Assembly (NCBI GenBank): GCA_030704425.1
Contig: JAPDHM010000001.1
Span: 1,116,001-1,180,000 of the forward strand
DNA: 64,000 nt
Source of the DNA: Rhodobacteraceae bacterium IMCC1909
GTDB taxonomy: Bacteria > Pseudomonadota > Alphaproteobacteria > Rhodobacterales > Rhodobacteraceae
Direction of reading: 5' to 3'
The notes under the pieces are model-generated. The model had not been told where the DNA came from. It saw only the letters and a program-made list of their open reading frames with translations, and searched no databases. A program made the position numbers and the translations under genes. Of the stretch, positions 55,929 to 64,000 are shown in pieces; within the stretch, counting starts at the first letter, position 1; each line of letters starts with the position of its first letter.

Positions 55929-56780
55929 ATGAGTGATTCACTTCCCCTTCCGCAAAAATCATGGCCCGAGCTGCGCCCGGGCTGGGTATGGCTGTGTGGT
56001 GCGGGACCTGGCGATCCAGGCCTTCTGACTTTGCATGGGCTCAACGCTTTGCGGCAAGCCGATGTCGTCGTCTATGATGCTTTGGTGGGTGAAGATATTT
56101 TATCCTGGGCAGGAACTGCCGAATTGATTTATGCCGGCAAACGGGGCGGCAAACCTTCGGCCAAACAACGCGATATCTCGTTACATTTGGTCGAGCTGGC
56201 CCGCGCGGAAAAACGCGTGCTGCGACTCAAGGGGGGGGATCCCTTCGTCTTTGGTCGCGGCGGCGAGGAAGCACAAACCTTGGTGCAGCATGGGGTGCCC
56301 ATCCGTATTATTCCGGGCATTTCAGCCGGTATCGGCGGGCTGGCCTATGCGGGAATTCCGGTGACACACCGAGACGTCAACCAATCGGTCACATTTGTGA
56401 CCGGTCATGATCAAACCGGAGACACGCCCGGATCCCTAGACTGGAGCGCCATCGCGCAGGGTAGCCAAGTCATCGTGATCTACATGGGCATGAAACATAT
56501 CGCTCAGATCACTCAAAGGTTGATGGAGGCTGGACGCAGCCCGTCTGAACCTGTGGCCTTTGTCACCTCCGCCACCTTAGAGCACCAAAATGTCGTCGAA
56601 AGCACGCTCGGCACAGCCGTAGATGATGCCAAGGCGGCTGGCGTTGAGCCGCCGGCGATCATCTGTGTAGGACGCTCCGTGCTCATGCGGCAGGTCTTGG
56701 ATTGGCAATCACTCGAGGCCGGCGCCGCACCGCGCAATCTGGATCCTTTGGATCGTGGACGCCCTGCGGAAAGCGCATGA
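55929..56780 (+). CDS. cobA: Uroporphyrinogen-III C-methyltransferase
   Basis: A 283-residue SAM-dependent methyltransferase making precorrin-2, the entry to B12 and sirohaem. Motifs WLCGAGPGDPGLLTLHGL, KRGGKPSAKQ and GGDPFVFGRGGEE are typical. It is divergent from cbiD and overlaps cobB by four bases (ATGA). The 75-base divergent gap shows no cobalamin riboswitch. Confidence 0.95.
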   Translation: MSDSLPLPQKSWPELRPGWVWLCGAGPGDPGLLTLHGLNALRQADVVVYDALVGEDILSWAGTAELIYAGKRGGKPSAKQRDISLHLVELARAEKRVLRLKGGDPFVFGRGGEEAQTLVQHGVPIRIIPGISAGIGGLAYAGIPVTHRDVNQSVTFVTGHDQTGDTPGSLDWSAIAQGSQVIVIYMGMKHIAQITQRLMEAGRSPSEPVAFVTSATLEHQNVVESTLGTAVDDAKAAGVEPPAIICVGRSVLMRQVLDWQSLEAGAAPRNLDPLDRGRPAESA

Positions 56781-58042
56781 GCCGCTTTATGATTGCCGCG
56801 CCAAGTTCGGGCGCTGGCAAAACCACCGTCACGCTCGCCCTTATGCGGCTTTTGCAGCGCGCAAAGATAGAGTTTCAACCGGCGAAATCAGGCCCTGATT
56901 ATATAGATCCTGGTTTTCATTCCGTCTCCGCTGGCACCCCTTCCGTGAACCTAGACGCCTGGGCCATGCCCGCAGATCTGATCCACACCCTGGCCGGGTC
57001 TGGCGGCTTGGTGGTTGAGGCGGCTATGGGGTTGTTTGATGGCGCCGGCAAGGCCGGGAGAGGCTCCGCTGCGGATTTGGCGAAGATTTTAGATATCCCG
57101 GTCATCTTGGTGGTGGATGCAGCCAAAACGGCCCATTCTATCGCCGCGCTGGTAACAGGGTTCAGAGATTACGATCCACAGGTCACATTGGCCGGTGTGT
57201 TTCTCAATCGTGTCGGCAGTGCGCGCCACCTCGACATGCTGACGCAGGCTTTGAACGGGCAGAATATCAAAATATTTGGCCATTTGATGCGATCCGAGGC
57301 TTTCGCTCTGCCGGAGCGTCATTTGGGCTTGGTTCAAGCCGGTGAAATTGATCAGTTGGAGCCTTGGATCGATCATATTGCTACAGCGCTGCACCCCAGC
57401 TTAGATTTCGCGGCGCTTAGAGAGCTCAGCGGACCGAGCCTGGCGGCCCAAACCACCCTGCCCAGGCCACCGGCACAGCATATCGCCATTGCCGCCGATC
57501 GCGCCTTCGCGTTTCGCTATCCGCATCAAATGAAAGGCTGGCGAGACGCCGGGGCGCAGCTGTCTTTCTTCTCGCCACTGGCCGATGAGCCACCGCCCAA
57601 AGCGGCGCAGTATATTTTCCTGCCCGGCGGCTATCCGGAACTCCACGCCGGACAATTGGCCGCGGCCGCACAGTTCAAAGCCTCTCTGGTGCATCATGCG
57701 TCGCTTGGCACGCCCATTTATGGCGAATGTGGCGGCTATATGGTCCTTGGCAATGGCTTGGTCGATGCACAGGGGCGGCGGCATGAAATGCTTGGACTTT
57801 TGCCGCTGGAAACCAGTTTTCAACAGCGCAAATTGCATCTGGGTTATCGGCAATTGACACCTTTGAGCCCGCATTTCAGCGCGCCGTTGATGGCCCATGA
57901 GTTTCACTACGCCAGCACGTTAAAAGCTGCGGGCCCAGCACTCTTCGCAGCGCAAGATGCAGATCACGCAGATTTGGGCGAAATGGGGTTGCACATCGGG
58001 CGCACTTGCGGTTCCTTCGCCCATATCATTGCAGGGCATTAA
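56777..58042 (+). CDS. cobB: Cobyrinate a,c-diamide synthase
   Basis: A 421-residue glutamine-dependent amidotransferase. N-terminal ATPase domain with PSSGAGKTTVTLALM and KSGPDYIDPGFH; C-terminal class I-like glutaminase with the cysteine in YGECGGYMVLG. I chose the ATG at 56777, overlapping the cobA stop; 25 codons upstream in frame are within cobA and rejected. Confidence 0.95.
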   Translation: MSRFMIAAPSSGAGKTTVTLALMRLLQRAKIEFQPAKSGPDYIDPGFHSVSAGTPSVNLDAWAMPADLIHTLAGSGGLVVEAAMGLFDGAGKAGRGSAADLAKILDIPVILVVDAAKTAHSIAALVTGFRDYDPQVTLAGVFLNRVGSARHLDMLTQALNGQNIKIFGHLMRSEAFALPERHLGLVQAGEIDQLEPWIDHIATALHPSLDFAALRELSGPSLAAQTTLPRPPAQHIAIAADRAFAFRYPHQMKGWRDAGAQLSFFSPLADEPPPKAAQYIFLPGGYPELHAGQLAAAAQFKASLVHHASLGTPIYGECGGYMVLGNGLVDAQGRRHEMLGLLPLETSFQQRKLHLGYRQLTPLSPHFSAPLMAHEFHYASTLKAAGPALFAAQDADHADLGEMGLHIGRTCGSFAHIIAGH

Positions 58043-58060
58043 CGCCCTAAGGATCCTATC

Positions 58061-59284
58061 ATGACACAAGCCCTCCCCGACGACCGTCTGGCCAAACGCA
58101 ATGTGACGGTTCTCGTCGCAGCGCAAGCTATTTTAGGCGGACAAATGCCAATGATTTTTGTCGTGGGCGGATTGGCGGGCGGTATGTTAACGGGCAATCC
58201 TTGTTTCGCGACCTTGCCCATTTCTTTAATCGTCTTTGGGTCGATGACCACGGCCCCCTGGTTGTCGCCCTTGATGCAAAAATATGGCCGCAAAACCGGG
58301 TTTTTTATTGGAGCGATTGCCGGTGCCTTGGGGGCTGCGGTCTCGGCCTATGGGCTCTATGTCGCGTCCTTTGCGATATTCCTTCTCGGCTCCTACATAT
58401 CGGGCATTTATATGTCCGCGCAGGGTTTTTACCGATTTGCCGCAACCGACACGGCGTCAGACAGTTTCCGCCCTAAAGCCATTTCCTTCGTCATGGCTGG
58501 GGGTTTGATCTCAGCCATATTTGGACCGCAGCTTAATAAATTGATGCAGGATGCTTCTGTTGTTCCATTTCTCGGCAGTTACATGGCCATCATCGCGCTG
58601 AACCTGGTGGGCATGTTCTTATTTTTGCTGCTACGCCTGCCCAAAGGCACCTCCAAAGAGCCGCCCGCGACCGCAACCCTCGCGCCGCGCAGCCGTATGC
58701 AGCTGTTGCGTGACCCATCGATTTTGGTCGCTATTGCCTGCGGGATGGTGGCCTATTCTTTGATGAATTTGGTCATGACGTCAACGCCTCTTGCGGTTGT
58801 TGGCTGTGGTTTAACCAAGAACAACGCCAATGATATTGTCTCGGCCCATGTGATCGCCATGTTCCTACCATCTTTCTTTACCGGCCATCTCATCAACCGG
58901 TTCGGTGTGGAAAAAATCATGGGCGTTGGCTTGCTGATTCTTGGCGCTGCTGGGCTTGTGGCCCTGAGCGGTATGGAGCTTGGGAATTTCTATGCCGCGC
59001 TCATTTTACTCGGCGTTGGCTGGAATTTCGGCTTCATTGGCGCCACCACCCTGCTGACCCGCGCCCATGCCCCGCATGAAAGAGGCCGGGTACAAGGGAT
59101 GAATGACGCCATTGTCTTTGGCTGCGTCACCATCGCCTCGATCGCTTCGGGTGGATTGATGAATTGCAGCGGTGGCTCTGTGGTGCAGGGCTGGGCCGCG
59201 GTCAATTACGCAATGGTGCCGTTTCTATTACTGGCCGGAACAGCCTTGCTTTGGCTCATCATGACAAACAAACGCACCGCCTAG
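58061..59284 (+). CDS. MFS transporter
   Basis: A 407-residue major facilitator with 12 predicted helices (for example GNPCFATLPISLIVFGSM, IFGPQLNKLM in the first half). The loop 2-3 motif is replaced by MQKYGRKTGFF, a variant of GxxxDRxGRR. It begins 19 bases after cobB, with AGGATCC upstream, so it may be in the B12 operon. The substrate is unknown; a role in B12 precursor or cobalt movement would be speculation. Confidence 0.88.
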   Translation: MTQALPDDRLAKRNVTVLVAAQAILGGQMPMIFVVGGLAGGMLTGNPCFATLPISLIVFGSMTTAPWLSPLMQKYGRKTGFFIGAIAGALGAAVSAYGLYVASFAIFLLGSYISGIYMSAQGFYRFAATDTASDSFRPKAISFVMAGGLISAIFGPQLNKLMQDASVVPFLGSYMAIIALNLVGMFLFLLLRLPKGTSKEPPATATLAPRSRMQLLRDPSILVAIACGMVAYSLMNLVMTSTPLAVVGCGLTKNNANDIVSAHVIAMFLPSFFTGHLINRFGVEKIMGVGLLILGAAGLVALSGMELGNFYAALILLGVGWNFGFIGATTLLTRAHAPHERGRVQGMNDAIVFGCVTIASIASGGLMNCSGGSVVQGWAAVNYAMVPFLLLAGTALLWLIMTNKRTA

Positions 59285-59292
59285 GCTGGAAT

Positions 59293-60033
59293 TTAGCCAC
59301 AACGCCAAGCCAGCCACCCACGCGCGAGCGCAGTGCCAATGCGAAACTCCGGAATCGCGCCGATTTCCACGGCGCCCGGATGTTTCACAACGAACCGCAA
59401 TACCCGGCGGCAATGGGCCGTTTCGATGTGTGCCGGTGAGCGGATAACATCCCCGGTCATATCCAGCGCCTGGATACAAAGATCTTGGTAAATATGAAGC
59501 TTTTGATCTTCCGCCCAAACGGGTGTTTTGCGCGCAATCAATGCGGGAACTCCGCGTAGAAAACGCGCCAGCCCCAGCTGCGTTGCATTGGCTTTCAGGG
59601 CAGAAAGATCTTTGGGCAGATGATCCAGGGCTTCAAGTGCCGCAAGCATGGGCCCCAGGGCGATCGTTTGCACATGGGACAAAAGATCCTCCCCTGTATT
59701 AAACCCATCTTTATAGATATCCCAACGGCGTGCCAAAACCATCGCATCTAGAGCCTCGGCCCCCTTGGGCCCCAAGATGGGCGCCAAAGCCTCGACAACC
59801 TCATGTTTGCGCGGCGTGCCGGTCTCAATCTCTTCAAACACATCACGCCACCATTGCAGGCGCATTTCTGCAATCATCGGCTCTTGCGTCATCCATGGGG
59901 CCCGCGCCACCTCTACAGAGGCGGCATAAAACGGCAAAAGCACCGCACGCGCGGCAAGCGGCGCCGCCATGGTTGCCGCGAAACGCTCGGGATCCGCACG
60001 CGCGACCAGGTTGGCGCAAGCCTGTAGGCTCAT
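59293..60033 (-). CDS. Squalene/phytoene synthase-like protein without catalytic aspartates
   Basis: A 246-residue protein of the squalene/phytoene synthase fold. The two aspartate-rich motifs (DxxxD) that bind prenyl diphosphate are absent; the regions read [14 protein letters not shown] and [13 protein letters not shown]. The MRLQWWRD motif resembles NDUFAF6, a mitochondrial complex I assembly factor from this fold, so a role in respiratory-complex assembly is more likely than isoprenoid synthesis. It overlaps cysS by four bases. I am sure of the fold, moderately of the role. Confidence 0.75.
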   Translation of the reverse strand: MSLQACANLVARADPERFAATMAAPLAARAVLLPFYAASVEVARAPWMTQEPMIAEMRLQWWRDVFEEIETGTPRKHEVVEALAPILGPKGAEALDAMVLARRWDIYKDGFNTGEDLLSHVQTIALGPMLAALEALDHLPKDLSALKANATQLGLARFLRGVPALIARKTPVWAEDQKLHIYQDLCIQALDMTGDVIRSPAHIETAHCRRVLRFVVKHPGAVEIGAIPEFRIGTALARGWLAWRCG

Positions 60034-61394
60034 CCGAGCAAATCCGGGTTGAAGGCATCGGTGATCACCGCCTCTGACAGGCCGCCAGGCTTATCGATAA
60101 CCTCAACACCCGCAGCGCTGAGCTGCGCGCGTATTCGGTCCGCCTCAGCAAAATCGGGTGCGGACTTAGCTTGCCTGCGCGCTTCGATCAGCGCCTCCAC
60201 CCGCAGGGCCGCATCGCCACGGGCCTCTTTGGGACGCCACCAAGTCTGATCTGCGCCCAAAAGGCCCAAAAATTCACCGGCGGCCAGAAGCGCCGCAGCA
60301 TCGCCAGCTTTGCCCAATTCATGCAGTCTTGCCAAAGCCCCCGGTGTGTTCAAATCATTGGCCACATGGGCAAGAACATTGCCATCCAAAGCGGCAGGCT
60401 CGACCCCTTGCACCAGCTCATGCCACTTGTGCAACGTGCTCGCCGCCTCCTGCGCCTTCTTTTCCGTCCAATCCATTGGCTTGCCATAATGAGTCGACAG
60501 AAGAACAAAGCGGATCACCTCGCCCGGAATATCCTGATCCAGCAAATCGCGCACGGTGAAGAAATTGCCCAAGGATTTGGACATCTTCTTACCTTCGACC
60601 TGCAACATTTCGTTGTGCATCCAGATCTGTGCAAAACTGCCCTCAGGATGCGCACAGCAACTTTGCGCGATCTCATTCTCATGATGCGGAAACAGCAGAT
60701 CATTGCCGCCGCCATGAATATCAAAACTATGGCCAAAAAGCTCATAAGACATGGCCGAGCATTCGATATGCCAGCCCGGGCGTCCACGTCCCCAGGGGCT
60801 TGGCCAGCCCGGAGTTTGCGCATCAGAGGGTTTCCATAGGACAAAATCCATAGGGTCGCGCTTATAGGGGGCCACTTCCACCCGTGCGCCTGCAATCATG
60901 TCACCCACACTCCGGCCCGATAGCGCGCCATAGTCGGGGCAGCTGTTCACATCAAACAGCACATGCCCCTCGGCCGCATAGGCATGGCCTTTGGCAATGA
61001 GATCCTCTGACATAAAAATCATCTGCGCAATATAATCGGTGGCGCGCGGCATTACCGTGGGCTCAAGCGCCGCCAAGGCGCCCATATCTGCCAAATACCA
61101 GCCAATGGTTTCTTCAGTGATCTGCCCGATATCACGCCCTGTTTCAGCCGATTTTGCGTTTATTTTATCGTCAATATCGGTGAAATTGCGCGCATAGGTG
61201 ACATGCTCGGCGCCATAAACCTCACGCAGCAAGCGAAACAAGCTGTCAAACACGACAACCGCACGGGCGTTGCCCAAATGTGCGCGATCATAGACCGTTG
61301 GCCCGCAGACATACATGCGTATATTCTTCGGATCTAATGGCATCAAAGGCTCTTTGCGGCGCGTTTTGCTATTGTGCAGCTTGATTTGCATCAT
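60030..61394 (-). CDS. cysS: Cysteinyl-tRNA synthetase
   Basis: A 454-residue class I synthetase that charges tRNA-Cys. HIGH-type motif [14 protein letters not shown] in KMSKSLGN, and zinc ligands around [18 protein letters not shown] and HHENEIAQ. The start at 61394 ([16 protein letters not shown]) fits the family; a 27-codon extension upstream is rejected. Confidence 0.97.
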   Translation of the reverse strand: MMQIKLHNSKTRRKEPLMPLDPKNIRMYVCGPTVYDRAHLGNARAVVVFDSLFRLLREVYGAEHVTYARNFTDIDDKINAKSAETGRDIGQITEETIGWYLADMGALAALEPTVMPRATDYIAQMIFMSEDLIAKGHAYAAEGHVLFDVNSCPDYGALSGRSVGDMIAGARVEVAPYKRDPMDFVLWKPSDAQTPGWPSPWGRGRPGWHIECSAMSYELFGHSFDIHGGGNDLLFPHHENEIAQSCCAHPEGSFAQIWMHNEMLQVEGKKMSKSLGNFFTVRDLLDQDIPGEVIRFVLLSTHYGKPMDWTEKKAQEAASTLHKWHELVQGVEPAALDGNVLAHVANDLNTPGALARLHELGKAGDAAALLAAGEFLGLLGADQTWWRPKEARGDAALRVEALIEARRQAKSAPDFAEADRIRAQLSAAGVEVIDKPGGLSEAVITDAFNPDLLG

Positions 61395-61584
61395 CGGGCA
61401 TGTCCTAAAGTTACGGAAGGCACGGAAAGAAAGTGGCGGGCCGCCAAAAAAGGCGCGCGTCGCCGCGGCAGTCATATTATGTCAACAACGCCAATTCATG
61501 GGGCCTCTATAGCGCCGTGAACCCCGTGTTTCAATTGCTCAAAACCAATTTGACGAATCTATCGGCTTCAGGCCAAATCTCGGA

Positions 61585-62772
61585 ATGGAACTCGCACACC
61601 GCATGACCGCCCTAACAGGCGATGGATCCGATGGCTGGGATGTTTTTTACAAGGCGCGCGCTTTAAAAAAACAAGGCCATCCGATCATTGAGTTGACCAT
61701 CGGGGAGCATGACATTCGCACCCATATGGATATTTTGGCTGCAATGGGTCGGTCCGCAAGGGGCGGTCACACGGGCTATGCTGCTGTGCCGGGCACCGAG
61801 GGTCTGCGCGGGGCCGTGGCCCGCCGCATTGAGGCGCAGAGCGGCGTTTGCACAACTGAGGACAATATTTTGATCACGCCCGGCGGGCAATCGGCACTTT
61901 TCGCCGCCCATATGGCCGTGCTGAACCCCGGTGATGACGCGCTATATTGCGATCCCTATTATGCCACCTACCCCGGTACGCTACGCGGAACTGGCGCTGT
62001 GGATCGTGCAATCCCATGTGATCCGGCGCATGATTTCCAACCTCGCGCGGCCGATCTTGAGGCCGCGGCCAGAGGCGCGCGGTCTCTGCTGGTCAATTCA
62101 CCCAACAATCCAACCGGGGTGGTTTATGACCGCGCCACTTGGCAGGCCATTGCAAAAACCTGTATCACCCATGATCTTTGGCTCATCTCTGACGAGGTTT
62201 ACGACACCCAAGTCTGGCAGGGCGAACATATAAGCCCGCGAAGTCTGCCTGACATGCAAGAGCGCACTTTGGTGATTGGTTCGATGTCAAAGAGCCACGC
62301 CATGACCGGAAGCCGGATTGGCTGGATCTGTGGGCCGGTGCCTGTGATCGAGTATCTGACCAATTTCGCCACCCACACCACCTATGGGGTGCCGGGCTTC
62401 ATTCAAGATGCGGCAGAATTTGCACTCTCCCAGGGCCAAGAGTTAGAGGATGAGGTGGCCGCGCCCTTTCGGCGGCGACGGCGCATCGCCCTTGATCTGC
62501 TAACGCAGCAAAATCTTGTGCGGGCTGTGCCTTGCTCAGGGGCGATGTATCTGATGCTAGACATGCGCGCCACCGGGCTGAGCGGTGAGGCCTTTGCCCA
62601 TGCTTTGCTCGATGCACATCAAATTGCCGTTATGCCTGGCGAGAGCTTTGGTCAGGCCGCCGCCGGTCACATCCGCGTGGCCATGACCGTTGCCGATGAT
62701 CAATTTTCCGAAGCACTCGCGGTTTTATTGTCCTTTGCCGCTGAAATTTGCGAAAACAAAAGACGTTTTTGA
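61585..62772 (+). CDS. PLP-dependent aminotransferase, class I/II
   Basis: A 395-residue aspartate aminotransferase-fold enzyme. PLP contacts: NSPNNPTGVVYD, ISDEVYDTQ, and the lysine in GSMSKSHAMTGSRIGW. The amino substrate is not clear. No strong ribosome site before the ATG and no in-frame start upstream. It is isolated, 190 bases after cysS on the other strand. Confidence 0.88.
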   Translation: MELAHRMTALTGDGSDGWDVFYKARALKKQGHPIIELTIGEHDIRTHMDILAAMGRSARGGHTGYAAVPGTEGLRGAVARRIEAQSGVCTTEDNILITPGGQSALFAAHMAVLNPGDDALYCDPYYATYPGTLRGTGAVDRAIPCDPAHDFQPRAADLEAAARGARSLLVNSPNNPTGVVYDRATWQAIAKTCITHDLWLISDEVYDTQVWQGEHISPRSLPDMQERTLVIGSMSKSHAMTGSRIGWICGPVPVIEYLTNFATHTTYGVPGFIQDAAEFALSQGQELEDEVAAPFRRRRRIALDLLTQQNLVRAVPCSGAMYLMLDMRATGLSGEAFAHALLDAHQIAVMPGESFGQAAAGHIRVAMTVADDQFSEALAVLLSFAAEICENKRRF

Positions 62773-62973
62773 ACCATAAGTCGCAAATGGAAAAGATTGT
62801 CGGTTTGGAGTTTTTCACTCTAAAGCATGATTTCGAGATTTAAGACAGTGAGCTGGGTCTTCACCCTTACGGTGCGCACGATTGGGGCGAGCCGAGGACG
62901 TGCGGCGCGCGGGCGGCCAGTGCTCTAAACGGGCCTACTTAGTTACTCTCAACACCACTCTTAGGATTTCCCC
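62773..62973. other. GC-rich leader upstream of mttB-like gene
   Basis: A 201-base stretch whose last half (about 62860-62930) is very GC-rich with several short complementary segments, such as CGCACG with CGTGCG. It does not match a riboswitch consensus that I know. It may be a structured leader. Confidence 0.3.
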
Positions 62974-64000
62974 ATGACAGATACCCAAAACCGCCGCGCT
63001 GGTGGCCGGGCTGCGCGTAAAGCGGCCAGAACTGCGCCCCTCTCCGATGCGATGCGTCCCGTCCGCCCCGGCATGCAAGGCGGCACTTATAAACCACTCA
63101 CCCAATTGGATATGGAGCGTATCAATGAGGCGGCACTCACCGCCCTTGAAGAGATTGGTCTGGCCGATGCGCCGCAGTCGGGCATTGATATTATGGTCGG
63201 TGCCGGCGCTATTCTTGGGGAGGATGGCCGCTTGCGCTACCCCCGTGCCTTGATCGAAGATATGCTGGCCAAAGCCAATCGCGAAATCACGCTTAGCGCG
63301 CGCAATCCGAAACATGATCTGCACCTTAGCGAAAAGAAGGTCCATTACGGCACCGCTGGGGCTGCGGTGCATATGGTCGACGTACAAACCCGCAGCTACC
63401 GCGAATCCACCGTCCGCGACTTGCACAATGCTGCGCGAATTGTGGAGCATTTGGACAATATCCATTTCGTGCAAAGACCCATGGTCTGCCGCGATATTTT
63501 CGACAATCGAGAGATGGACCTCAACACGATATACGCCTGCGCCACCGGTACGGAAAAACACATTGGCACCTCCTTTACAGAGCCTGATTTTGTCGATGAT
63601 GCCTTTGAAATGTTGAATATGATTGCTGGCGGTGAGGACAAATGGCGCGAGCGCCCCTTTGTGTCTAATTCCAATTGCTTCGTCGTGCCACCGATGAAAT
63701 TCGCAACCGAAAGCTGCCAGGTTATGGAGAAATGTATTGCAGGCGGCATGCCTATTTTGCTGCTCAGTGCCGGGCAAGCAGGCGCCACCGCCCCTGCGCC
63801 AATCGCCGGCGCGATTGTGCAAGCGGTTGCCGAATGTCTGGCGGGGCTGGTCTATGTCAATGCCATCAAACCCGGTCATCCGGCCATATTTGGGACTTGG
63901 CCCTTTGTCTCGGATCTGCGCACGGGTGCTATGTCCGGCGGATCTGGCGAGCAGGCCCTGCTCACGGCCGGCTGTGCGCAAATGCACCATTACTACGGCC
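62974..64000 (+). CDS. Trimethylamine/glycine-betaine:corrinoid methyltransferase, MttB family (truncated by window)
   Basis: The first 342 codons run open to the window end. The protein starts MTDTQNRRAGGRAARKAAR, then the MttB fold (LTALEEIGLADAP, GGMPILLLSAGQAGATAP, GTWPFVSDLRTGAMSGG). Ribosome site AGGA before the ATG. No in-frame TAG appears, so this part gives no sign of pyrrolysine; non-pyrrolysine MttB members act on glycine betaine or similar quaternary amines. It transfers a methyl group to a corrinoid protein, consistent with the RACo-like activator and B12 genes in the window. Confidence 0.9.
   Translation, partial: MTDTQNRRAGGRAARKAARTAPLSDAMRPVRPGMQGGTYKPLTQLDMERINEAALTALEEIGLADAPQSGIDIMVGAGAILGEDGRLRYPRALIEDMLAKANREITLSARNPKHDLHLSEKKVHYGTAGAAVHMVDVQTRSYRESTVRDLHNAARIVEHLDNIHFVQRPMVCRDIFDNREMDLNTIYACATGTEKHIGTSFTEPDFVDDAFEMLNMIAGGEDKWRERPFVSNSNCFVVPPMKFATESCQVMEKCIAGGMPILLLSAGQAGATAPAPIAGAIVQAVAECLAGLVYVNAIKPGHPAIFGTWPFVSDLRTGAMSGGSGEQALLTAGCAQMHHYYG

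Noticed and set aside
62935-63990. A 351-codon open frame on the minus strand
   Set aside because: It is antisense to the clear MttB-family gene on the plus strand, which is open to the window end and has family motifs. The minus frame resembles no known protein.

Overview
The window is chromosomal DNA of a marine Rhodobacterales alphaproteobacterium, probably a Roseobacter-clade relative. I infer this from the protein sequences, the moderate GC content, the GTTC-N7-GTTC recA SOS box, the iscR-suf operon with an Irr-type (ICE) site, the aglEFGAK transport operon, the vitamin B12 genes and the corrinoid methyl-transfer proteins. No species call is made. Nearly all of the 64 kb is coding. I see no phage, insertion sequence or CRISPR array.

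Layout. 0-12 kb holds housekeeping genes: typA, a DUF1330 gene, alaS, recA, a nonsense-mutated sulfotransferase pseudogene, rsmB-guaB and a RACo-type (ASKHA) corrinoid-protein activator. 12.2-19.9 kb holds tRNA-Gly(CCC) and a leftward Fe-S assembly operon (iscR, cysteine desulfurase, sufB, sufC, sufD, two YIP1-like membrane genes, sufS). A candidate Irr box lies upstream of iscR. 19.9-28.3 kb is a LacI-controlled sugar or cyclitol regulon. It pairs a rightward dehydrogenase/isomerase operon with a leftward ABC-transporter operon ending in lacI. Each arm has a near-identical perfect palindromic operator at its promoter.

28.3-37.6 kb is an alpha-glucoside operon (aglEFGAK plus a GH1 beta-glucosidase) with a divergent LacI regulator and an internal terminator after the binding-protein gene. 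37.6-47.3 kb is accessory. An aldo/keto-reductase pseudogene and its intact paralogue flank an AT-rich stretch with a MauG-like dihaem protein, a Sel1-repeat protein and a TRAP transporter. An LLM flavin monooxygenase, a GntR regulator and an oxidoreductase complete that catabolic module.

47.3-51 kb is zwf-pgl-pgi, which feeds glucose 6-phosphate into the oxidative or Entner-Doudoroff route. 51-55 kb has a radical SAM protein of unknown role, an HNH nuclease, an esterase and an AlkA-like glycosylase. 54-59 kb has B12 genes (cobK, cbiD, cobA, cobB) and an MFS carrier. 59-64 kb has a phytoene-synthase-like protein lacking the catalytic aspartates, cysS, an aminotransferase and the first part of an MttB-family methyltransferase cut by the window edge.

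The two sugar regulons supply hexoses that enter through zwf-pgl-pgi. The B12 genes, RACo and MttB point to corrinoid-dependent demethylation of methylated amines. I found no clearly new multi-gene system. The most unusual signals are the typA leader that can fold over its own ribosome binding site, the duplicated and decayed aldo/keto reductase around the TRAP island, the YIP1 pair inside the suf operon and the LacI-type operator that overlaps the aglR start codon.
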